A stretch of DNA of 11,373 nt from Caryophanales bacterium UBA6769 (lineage in GTDB: Bacteria > Bacillota > Bacilli > Bacillales > UBA6769), in NCBI GenBank assembly GCA_002453275.1, contig DKGN01000021.1, positions 3,695 through 15,067 on the forward strand, written 5' to 3'. Under the pieces are notes generated by a model that did not search any database, had not been told where the DNA came from, and worked only from the letters and a program-made list of their open reading frames with translations. A program made the position numbers and the translations under genes. The stretch's first letter is position 1, and each line of letters opens with the position of its first letter. Below are positions 5,275 through 11,373 of this stretch, one piece after another.

Positions 5275-7437
5275 ATGCTTGGTGAAACCAACAGGTCTTT
5301 AGACCTAGACACAAGAAGAAGATTCGTAATATTCATTCTCTTTTTTGTTCCGCTTACTTTAATAGCGCTCGTTTATTTATTTCAAGATTTTTTGGTCCCA
5401 TTTTATGGTGAGCAACATTACTTAGCGATGCACTTGATCCTAGAATTGTTTTGCATTATCGTTTCGTTCAGCATCGCAATTCAAGCATGGATGATTTATC
5501 CGTATACTTTAAGAGGAAAAGGAATTTACATCGGTGCCTTGTTTTTTTCAGTCGGATTACTAGATTTTTTTCATATGATTTCATTTAAAGGCATGCCAGT
5601 ATTTATTACAGAAGGTTCTATTCAAGTGTCAGCATGGTTTTGGATAGCAGCTCGTTTAACTTTAGCGCTGTTTCTTTTGGTGATTCTATTAATTCCAGAA
5701 AATTCACAATCAAGCAAAGGATATACCTTTAAAAAAAGGGGCGTTATGTATAGCCTGTCTTTCGTGTATTCCATTATTTGGATAGTCGGGATTTATCTAT
5801 ATTCATCTCAATTACCATTGCTGTTTCTAGAAGGTGTTGGAACAACAACACTTACAAATGGTTTAGAATACTTCGTGATCCTCCTCCATATCGGAACAAT
5901 TGGTTTATTTGTAAAGAATCGAACAAAGGTAACAGAGCTACAATTGACATTCATTTTAGCTCTGTTTTACTTGATTATTGCTGGATGGATGCTGACTCAG
6001 CATGTCGTTTTGCACGATATTAAAAGCTTACTCGGTCATATGGTAAAGGGAATAGGCTTTTATTTCTTAACGTATTCGTTATATATTACGTCAGTGAAGC
6101 GTCCCTTTCAGCTGCAAAGTAATTTACAAAAAAAATTAGAACAGCATGCGTATTATGACGACGTAACGGGATTGCCAAATATGAGACATTTACATGACAA
6201 TTTAACGAAACTTATAAACAACGAAAGACCATTTGGTATTATAATGTTTGATATTCATCAATTACAAAAAGTAAATAATTCTCTTGGACAAGGATTTATG
6301 AACGAAATATTAAAGCTTATCACGAACCGACTTCAGCAGTCGTTACCAAGTCATTACTATTTGTCACGAATGACAGGGGATCATATGGCTTTGTTAATTC
6401 TTAATGTGAAGACACAAGAGGAATTACTTGAAGTTTGTAAGCAAATTGCAGCTGTTTTTGATAAGTCATTTAAAGCAAGACATTTAGAATTAATGATTAA
6501 CATCACGCTAGGGATGACAATCTACCCTATTGATGGTAATAATTCTGAATTATTATTAGACAATGCAAAGGCTGCATTGGATGAAGCAAAAATTAATAAG
6601 CTTCCACATTTATTTTATAGACCAGAGTTAAGAAGCAAAACGTACAATAAACTCTTGCTCGAAAATGATCTGCGCAGAGCACTTGAAAATGAAGAGTTAT
6701 CCCTTGTTTACCAACCAAAGATTGACATAGTTGCTGGAAGGATTTATGGTTTTGAAGCTTTGTTACGCTGGGAACATGCAAAGCGGGGGGCTATTTCTCC
6801 ACTTGAGTTTATACCGATCGCTGAAGAGACAGGCCTTATCGTTCCAATTGGTGACTGGGTTATTCAAACGGCAAGTAAACAATTAAAAGCCTGGCATAAA
6901 ATTGATCCGACACTGAAAATGGCTGTCAATTTTTCCTTTCGTCAATTTTATCAACCTGATTTAACAATAAAAATAAAAAATATTTTGCAGGAAACGAATC
7001 TCCAATCAAACTACCTTGAACTTGAATTAACAGAAAGTATGGCAATTGAAATTGATGTGTCGATTGACAAAATTAAAAAACTAAAGGAATTAGGCGTTCG
7101 GATAAGTATTGATGATTTTGGGACAGGGTATTCATCATTAAATTATTTAAAAGAATTACCAATTGATAAGTTGAAAATTGATCGAACTTTTATAAGAGGC
7201 TTACATACGAATGAGCAAGATCAGATGATCGTCTCAACAATTATTTCAATTGCAAAAAACATGAAAGTCGAAGTCATTGCCGAAGGTGTAGAAGAGGTTG
7301 CCCAGCTAAATATTTTGCAGAAAAAACAATGCAATCACGTACAAGGGTACTTATTTAGTAAGCCAGAACGGCCTGATTACATTACAAAAAACTTTACACG
7401 ACTTCAAGCAGACGCAAAAAAGTACTTTTTGGCATAG
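5275..7437 (+). CDS. Membrane MASE3-type/degenerate GGDEF/EAL protein, predicted c-di-GMP phosphodiesterase
   Basis: Protein of 720 residues. The N-terminal part (about 17-274) has some eight membrane helices and the GLLDFFHMISFKGM motif (94-107) of the MASE3 sensor domain. A GGDEF domain follows (about 291-447), then an EAL domain (about 457-705). The GGDEF site is degenerate: TGDHM at 367-371, FDIH instead of FDID at 325-328, Q339 where His is usual, and no RxxD inhibitory site. The EAL site looks complete: E494 in FEALLRW, N552, E584 and E587 in ELTES, DDFGTGYSS (613-621), K634, E670 in AEGVE, and QGY at 690-692. By family rules it should hydrolyse c-di-GMP to pGpG, with the dead GGDEF domain perhaps acting as a GTP or dimer-regulating module. 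The start ATG has AGGGGG eight nt upstream. It is the first gene of an operon with the diguanylate cyclase that follows. Confidence 0.92.
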   Translation: MLGETNRSLDLDTRRRFVIFILFFVPLTLIALVYLFQDFLVPFYGEQHYLAMHLILELFCIIVSFSIAIQAWMIYPYTLRGKGIYIGALFFSVGLLDFFHMISFKGMPVFITEGSIQVSAWFWIAARLTLALFLLVILLIPENSQSSKGYTFKKRGVMYSLSFVYSIIWIVGIYLYSSQLPLLFLEGVGTTTLTNGLEYFVILLHIGTIGLFVKNRTKVTELQLTFILALFYLIIAGWMLTQHVVLHDIKSLLGHMVKGIGFYFLTYSLYITSVKRPFQLQSNLQKKLEQHAYYDDVTGLPNMRHLHDNLTKLINNERPFGIIMFDIHQLQKVNNSLGQGFMNEILKLITNRLQQSLPSHYYLSRMTGDHMALLILNVKTQEELLEVCKQIAAVFDKSFKARHLELMINITLGMTIYPIDGNNSELLLDNAKAALDEAKINKLPHLFYRPELRSKTYNKLLLENDLRRALENEELSLVYQPKIDIVAGRIYGFEALLRWEHAKRGAISPLEFIPIAEETGLIVPIGDWVIQTASKQLKAWHKIDPTLKMAVNFSFRQFYQPDLTIKIKNILQETNLQSNYLELELTESMAIEIDVSIDKIKKLKELGVRISIDDFGTGYSSLNYLKELPIDKLKIDRTFIRGLHTNEQDQMIVSTIISIAKNMKVEVIAEGVEEVAQLNILQKKQCNHVQGYLFSKPERPDYITKNFTRLQADAKKYFLA

Positions 7438-7483
7438 CTTTACAGACACAAAAGATTCATTTCCGAGGCTTTGAGGTGCATAC

Positions 7484-8974
7484 ATGAGGCATAGACATTT
7501 TCGTTTAAGATTATTTTTCATTATGATTGGATTTGCACTTGTTATATCTTTCGTTGGTGCAGCAATTTCTTATTTTCAAATAAAACAACAAGTTAAGACT
7601 AGTCATCAATCTCATATTGAACAAATTGAAGACAGTGTCCAAACATCCTTACAATCCATTGAAAAAGTATATTACTTTTTTGATCAAGATACGAATACAC
7701 GAATGAAGACAAACTTACATTATTTATTAGAGAAATATAAGGACGATCCTGATGTCATGTCATGGGATTATGAAAAGTTGAAAGAGCTTTTCAAAATGGA
7801 TGTGTACGTACTCAATAATGATAATCTCGTCATTAAAACAAGTTTTGAGAAGGATCTTGGTTTAGATTTTCAAGCTTGTTGCCCTAAATTTTCTGAAACA
7901 CTTGACGAACGGCGATTATCCGGAAAATTTTATGCTGATGGAATTGACATTTCCCAAAATACTGGAAAAATTAAAAAGTTTAGCTACCAAGGAACTCACG
8001 ACAAAAAGTATTTATTTGAATTAGGGTATTCGTTAGAAGATGATGATATTTTTCAACAATTTAACTTCCTAAATGCGATTGATGAGCTCGTGACGAAGTA
8101 TAAATCTATTCAAGATATTCATGTGATTAACCCGGGTGGCTTTTTCTTTGGCGAACATGTCTCTAATATGAAGCTCACAGAGGATAGAAAAAAGGCATTT
8201 GATAAAGCATTACAAACTGGAAAACGCATTGAAATCAAAAATAAACTGAATGGTGAACAAGTGAAATATCGCTATGTTCCCTATGTTTCTGAATATGATA
8301 AAGGTACGACGAAGCGAAAAGTAATTGAGATTTCATATAATGAATACCAATTACAGGAAGTTCTTGATAAAAATAACAAGTTTTTTCTTTTTCAATTGAT
8401 TGCAATTATTCTTGTGACAACATTTATCGCTTCAATCATTTCAAGGTGGGTTTCCCAACCAATGTACCTCGCCTATCACGATAGCTTAACTGGTTTAAAA
8501 AACAGGGCAGCTTATGAAGAATTCGTTTCCGAAACGTTACATCATTTAGACGAGAATAATGGAATGTTTGCTTTTCTAATTTTGGATATCGATAACTTCA
8601 AGTCGATTAATGATAAGCATGGACACGATATAGGTGACGAAAAACTAAGGAAAACAGCGAGAATACTAAAAAAGTTTGCTCAAGAAAAAGATGAAATTTT
8701 TCGCCTTGGCGGCGATGAATTCGTCATCATAATCCCTTCCACAACGATTACTGAAACGAAGAAACGTGCACAAAAGTTAATCGAACAAATAAATAACTCG
8801 TTTCAATCCGACGATCAGAACGAGGATATTCCACTTTCGATTAGTATCGGGATTGCTTTTGCGCCCGAACATGGAGAAGATTCAAATGAACTGTATAAAA
8901 AAGCTGATGTTGCACTTTACACCGCAAAAGAAAAAGGTAAAAATCAATACACTATTTATGCTGGAAGTGAGTAA
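7484..8974 (+). CDS. Membrane Cache-like sensor diguanylate cyclase
   Basis: Protein of 496 residues predicted to make c-di-GMP from two GTP. Topology: short basic N-terminus, membrane helix about 9-31, extracytoplasmic sensor about 32-299, helix about 300-320, and GGDEF domain about 328-492. The sensor contains VYVLNNDNLVIKTSFEKDLGLDF, a double-Cache-like ligand-domain pattern. The catalytic residues are present: LDIDNFKSINDKHGHDIGDE (D368, D370) and RLGGDEF (409-413). The inhibitory site RxxD is QEKD at 400-403, so the key arginine is missing and normal product inhibition may be lost. No HAMP domain lies between TM2 and GGDEF. A vicinal cysteine pair, C132-C133, sits in the outer domain. 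The start ATG follows GAGG by seven nt, 46 nt after the phosphodiesterase gene with no terminator between, so the two are co-transcribed. A terminator follows. Confidence 0.93.
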   Translation: MRHRHFRLRLFFIMIGFALVISFVGAAISYFQIKQQVKTSHQSHIEQIEDSVQTSLQSIEKVYYFFDQDTNTRMKTNLHYLLEKYKDDPDVMSWDYEKLKELFKMDVYVLNNDNLVIKTSFEKDLGLDFQACCPKFSETLDERRLSGKFYADGIDISQNTGKIKKFSYQGTHDKKYLFELGYSLEDDDIFQQFNFLNAIDELVTKYKSIQDIHVINPGGFFFGEHVSNMKLTEDRKKAFDKALQTGKRIEIKNKLNGEQVKYRYVPYVSEYDKGTTKRKVIEISYNEYQLQEVLDKNNKFFLFQLIAIILVTTFIASIISRWVSQPMYLAYHDSLTGLKNRAAYEEFVSETLHHLDENNGMFAFLILDIDNFKSINDKHGHDIGDEKLRKTARILKKFAQEKDEIFRLGGDEFVIIIPSTTITETKKRAQKLIEQINNSFQSDDQNEDIPLSISIGIAFAPEHGEDSNELYKKADVALYTAKEKGKNQYTIYAGSE

Positions 8975-8977
8975 CCG

Positions 8978-9012
8978 AAACAAGCTTGGATCGTTCAAGC
9001 TTGTTTTTGTTT
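8978..9012 (+). terminator. Rho-independent terminator after the cyclase gene
   Basis: An 11-bp perfect stem (AAACAAGCTTG at 8978-8988 with CAAGCTTGTTT at 8996-9006) and a 7-nt loop, followed by TTGTTT. It starts three bases after the stop codon and ends the two-gene c-di-GMP operon. Confidence 0.88.
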
Positions 9013-9081
9013 ATGTATGATGTTTTTCGGTAAGGAGAATATAAGGATAGTGTAGGTTGATAATAGGAAGGAGAGTTAGGA

Positions 9082-9774
9082 ATGGGATTATCGAAATCAC
9101 AATTACAGGCTTTTCGAGAAACACTTCTAACGATGCGCCAAGAAACAGAACAATTAATTGCTTCCTCAGAAGATTTTGGAACGAAGGAAGAGTTGATAAA
9201 GGAGTCGATGGGTGAGCTATCGAGCTACGATAACCATCCCGGCGATCATGGGACAGAACTGTATGAAAGAGAGAAAGACATAGCGCTAAGTGATCATACG
9301 AACAGAGAGTTAAAGGAAATTAATCGAGCATTGGAAAAGATTAATTCCGGTTCTTACGGAACATGTGAAACGTGTGGCAAGACCATTCCGTTGGCAAGGT
9401 TAAAAGCTCACCCTACGGCTACGAGGTGTGTTGAGCATAGTCGTGATCAAACGGTAGCAGAACAACGACCAATTGAAGAAGAGATTATCGAGCCTCCCTT
9501 CGAGAAATTTGTCAATGATGAAGGCGAAAACACTTCATATGATGCTGAGGATGCTTGGCAGGATGTTGCCAAAATGGGAACGAGTGAAACACCATCTGAC
9601 TTTTTTAGTAATGAAAAAACAGATTATAATAAAATGTATATGAATGCAGATGAGCGAATTGGCTCTGTAGAAAGTGTGGAAGGATTTTTGGCAACAAATC
9701 AACGGGGTACAAGGCGAGATGTACTAGAAAATGAAGAGCATGAAAAATATGAAGAAGAGAACGAGAATAACTAA
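9082..9774 (+). CDS. yteA: YteA-family protein with TraR/DksA-type zinc finger
   Basis: Protein of 230 residues related to B. subtilis YteA and to the TraR/DksA zinc-finger proteins that act on RNA polymerase. The N-terminal 1-90 is mostly helical, with the family block SSYDNHPGDHGTELYEREKD (47-66). The finger is C95-x2-C98, then C116-x2-H119 (CETCGKTIPLARLKAHPTATRC, in two parts 95-100 and 101-116); the fourth ligand position is His instead of Cys, which I recall as normal in YteA relatives. The C-terminal half is acidic and low in complexity, ending in EEHEKYEEENENN. The start ATG has AAGGAG eight nt upstream. It stands between two terminators and is therefore a single-gene unit. I see no convincing SigA promoter in the 70 bases upstream; a sporulation sigma factor is possible but not shown. 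The molecular function is unproven. Confidence 0.85.
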   Translation: MGLSKSQLQAFRETLLTMRQETEQLIASSEDFGTKEELIKESMGELSSYDNHPGDHGTELYEREKDIALSDHTNRELKEINRALEKINSGSYGTCETCGKTIPLARLKAHPTATRCVEHSRDQTVAEQRPIEEEIIEPPFEKFVNDEGENTSYDAEDAWQDVAKMGTSETPSDFFSNEKTDYNKMYMNADERIGSVESVEGFLATNQRGTRRDVLENEEHEKYEEENENN

Positions 9775-9804
9775 ACCGGGTCAATCTCCTATCCCGGTTT
9801 TTTT
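9773..9804 (+). terminator. Rho-independent terminator of yteA
   Basis: AAACCGGG (9773-9780) pairs perfectly with CCCGGTTT (9793-9800) across a 12-nt loop; the T-run extends to 9804. The stem begins in the stop codon of the yteA-like gene. Confidence 0.88.
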
Positions 9805-9931
9805 ACATCTGTCGAAAGTTCAGAAATCGAATCGCTATCCTTTCTTAACGTTCCTCAAAACAATATTTCCCTTATACTACATACATACGCATGACGTTAA
9901 ACAGAAGAAATCGAATGAAGAGAAAGGGCAT

Positions 9932-10612
9932 ATGAATCGCATGATCACCATAAAAAATAAAAGCAGGACGATTACGAGTGGCACGATTATCCTCACTTGT
10001 GTTATTTTATTCCTTCTTCTTGCGAGTAAAGTAATGAAGTCAAAGGACATGTTACACATCGACACTATTATCGTCTCATCGTTTGAGAAAATAAAAGGAA
10101 TTTTTCCATCTGAATTGATGCTTGTCATTACGACGATTGGTTCAATTAAGTGGTTGGGGGCATCCGTTATTTTCCTTGCCTGTGGCCTTCTATTCGTGAA
10201 GCGAGATTATGGGGCTACAATGTTTATTTTATTAGTCCCGCTTGGTGGTGGGTTCATCAACCGCTTGTTAAAACATCTTTACGCAAGGGAGCGACCTTCC
10301 ATTGTGCAGTACGTTGATGGGACAGGCTATAGCTTTCCAAGTGGACATGCGACAGGGTCTATGGTTTTATATGGTTGTCTCATTTACCTTGTTGTGAGAG
10401 GCACATTGACATTGAAAGTGAAATGGGTGCTAGCTATTATTTTTTCCATACTTCTCTTGTTCATAGGTTTAAGTCGTATTTATTTTAACGTTCATTATCC
10501 GAGTGATGTGCTCGGTGGGTATTTGCTTGGTTTTGCCTGGATCTTGCTTTGCATACTCGTGTTTGAGCTTTTACTTAAACTAGAAGTCAAACGAAAAATA
10601 ACAAACCTTTAG
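9932..10612 (+). CDS. PAP2-family membrane phosphatase
   Basis: Membrane phosphatase of the PAP2 (type 2 phosphatidic acid phosphatase) superfamily, 226 residues. All three catalytic motifs are present: K114-x6-RP (KHLYARERP, 114-122), PSGH (136-139, His 139 as proton donor) and SRIYFNVHYPSD (181-192, with nucleophile H188 and D192). Five or six membrane helices lie near 16-32, 62-88, 95-110, 141-156, 164-181 and 195-216. The likely substrates are undecaprenyl pyrophosphate or phosphatidylglycerophosphate; the sequence does not decide between them. The start is chosen at ATG 9932 just after AAAGGG (spacing short); ATG 9941 is the alternative. A longer open frame upstream crosses the yteA terminator and is not used. 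It precedes the transpeptidase gene, which has its own promoter. Confidence 0.88.
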   Translation: MNRMITIKNKSRTITSGTIILTCVILFLLLASKVMKSKDMLHIDTIIVSSFEKIKGIFPSELMLVITTIGSIKWLGASVIFLACGLLFVKRDYGATMFILLVPLGGGFINRLLKHLYARERPSIVQYVDGTGYSFPSGHATGSMVLYGCLIYLVVRGTLTLKVKWVLAIIFSILLLFIGLSRIYFNVHYPSDVLGGYLLGFAWILLCILVFELLLKLEVKRKITNL

Positions 10613-10638
10613 AAAACAACCTTAAATAATGTTATAAT
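10610..10638 (+). promoter_or_regulatory. SigA-type promoter of the transpeptidase-like gene
   Basis: TAGAAA (10610-10615, four of six matches), 17 bp and a perfect TATAAT (10633-10638), preceded by TGT, which makes an extended -10. The -35 box contains the PAP2 stop codon TAG. The leader to the ATG at 10732 would be about 87 nt. Confidence 0.6.
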
Positions 10639-10731
10639 AGTTGAGTGGATACGAGAATGACTTACATTACGCAATTATTTTGTTCTAAAACATGACAAAA
10701 CGAAGTATTTTTTCAAGGGGGAATAAACAAA

Positions 10732-11373
10732 ATGGTCAACTACTCACCATATCAGCCTTATGCCTCAGCACGACATTCAATTTATGCGAATCGTGGGATG
10801 GTAGCGACTTCTCAACCTTTAGCAGCTCAAGCGGGACTTGATATGCTTAAAAAGGGAGGAAACGCAATTGACGCAGCCATTGCAACAGCTGCATGCTTAA
10901 CAGTCGTTGAACCGACTTCAAACGGAATCGGTGGCGATGCTTTTGCGTTAATTTGGGCAGATGGAAAATTACATGGGCTAAATGCGAGCGGATTTGCTCC
11001 TGAAAATATAAGCATTGACAAGCTAAAAGAAGCAGGCTTCGATAACATCCCACAAACGGGTTGGGAGTCTGTGACAGTACCGGGTCTACCATCAGCATGG
11101 GCAGCGATGTCTAAACGCTTTGGTAAGCTTCCTCTCACTGAAGTATTAAAGCCAGCGATTGACTACGCGAAGAACGGTTACCCGCTATCTCGTACACTCG
11201 CGCGTGTATGGAACTTGGAGTTTAACAGACTTAAACAAATCTTAGATGGGGATCTTTATGAGGAATGGTTTAATACATTTGCGCCAAAGGGACGCGCACC
11301 GCGTATCGGTGAGGTGTGGGCATCACCAGGGCATGCCGAAACATTGCAATCCATTGCAGAAACGAATGCGGAA
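10732..11373 (+). CDS. ywrD: Gamma-glutamyltranspeptidase homologue, YwrD-like (5' part only)
   Basis: The first 214 codons of a gamma-glutamyltranspeptidase-family protein, open to the right edge of the window. The product closely resembles the N-terminal part of B. subtilis YwrD: GMVATSQPLAAQAGL (22-36), KKGGNAIDAAIATAACLTVVEP (40-61, family block), SNGIGGDAFALIW (63-75) and FAPKGRAPRIGEVW (183-196). The family makes an Ntn-hydrolase precursor that cleaves itself before a catalytic threonine; that region is outside the window. There is no signal peptide, so this member is probably cytoplasmic, unlike secreted GGT. In true GGT the substrate-carboxylate arginine sits in a DxRE motif; here the aligned residues are NASG (84-87), so gamma-glutamyl activity is uncertain. 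The start ATG has AAGGGGG ten nt upstream. Confidence 0.85.
   Translation, partial: MVNYSPYQPYASARHSIYANRGMVATSQPLAAQAGLDMLKKGGNAIDAAIATAACLTVVEPTSNGIGGDAFALIWADGKLHGLNASGFAPENISIDKLKEAGFDNIPQTGWESVTVPGLPSAWAAMSKRFGKLPLTEVLKPAIDYAKNGYPLSRTLARVWNLEFNRLKQILDGDLYEEWFNTFAPKGRAPRIGEVWASPGHAETLQSIAETNAE

Noticed and set aside
9013..9081. Possible sporulation or SigB promoter upstream of the yteA-like gene
   Set aside because: I compared the stretch with SigA, SigB, SigE, SigH and SigK patterns from memory; none gave a convincing pair of boxes at correct spacing.
9873..9878. TATACT as -10 box for the PAP2 gene
   Set aside because: It is a good -10, but the hexamer 17 bp upstream (GTTCCT) is a poor -35 and there is no extended -10, so it is not listed as a promoter.
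9731..9931. Longer open frame reading into the PAP2 gene from inside the yteA-like gene
   Set aside because: It overlaps the end of yteA and crosses a strong terminator (9773-9804). The segment MKSMKNMKKRTRITK... has no family similarity, and ribosome-site plus family length favour ATG 9932.
10827..11138. Two minus-strand open frames opposite the transpeptidase-like gene
   Set aside because: They are shadows of a well-recognised coding sequence; they have no ribosome site and no recognisable protein content.
1..11373. CRISPR arrays, tRNA or rRNA genes, insertion sequences, phage or toxin-antitoxin genes
   Set aside because: Looked for throughout; no repeat-spacer pattern, cloverleaf, transposase or related motif was found.

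Overview
The window looks like a low-GC Firmicute chromosome of the family Bacillaceae. The reasons are the B. subtilis-like block trpP-serC-hit-ecsA-ecsB-ecsC, strong purine-rich Shine-Dalgarno sites, frequent TTG starts, and a YteA-type zinc-finger protein of a kind found in Bacillus relatives. I recognise these genes from remembered family sequences; no database search was possible, and the exact genus is left open. Nothing suggests a mobile element, phage, CRISPR array or plasmid origin, and no gene-free stretch exceeds 300 bases.

Left part (1-2463), minus strand: tryptophan transporter trpP, phosphoserine aminotransferase serC and HIT-family gene hit. Each appears to be its own transcription unit. 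hit ends at a rho-independent terminator (1828-1852). trpP has a good SigA promoter whose -35 overlaps the serC stop codon. Its leader carries five NAG triplets with exact 2-nt spacers over the ribosome binding site, the hallmark of TRAP control by tryptophan.

Middle (2464-5158), plus strand: ecsA (ABC ATPase), ecsB (membrane subunit) and ecsC, joined by two ATGA stop/start overlaps. In B. subtilis the Ecs transporter affects secretion, competence and the intramembrane protease RasP.

Cyclic-di-GMP module (5159-9012), plus strand: a promoter whose -10 box lies inside a perfect inverted repeat, and a leader with two mutually exclusive hairpins. These precede a membrane MASE3-type/GGDEF/EAL protein and, 46 nt later, a membrane Cache-like/GGDEF protein. 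The first has a wrecked GGDEF site but an intact EAL site, so it is predicted to degrade c-di-GMP. The second has an intact GGDEF site and is predicted to make it. A strong terminator closes the unit. This antagonistic pair is the most interesting system here, although its parts belong to known families.

Right part (9013-11373), plus strand: yteA-like zinc-finger gene with its own terminator, a PAP2 membrane phosphatase, and the first 214 codons of a YwrD-like gamma-glutamyltranspeptidase homologue that runs off the right edge.
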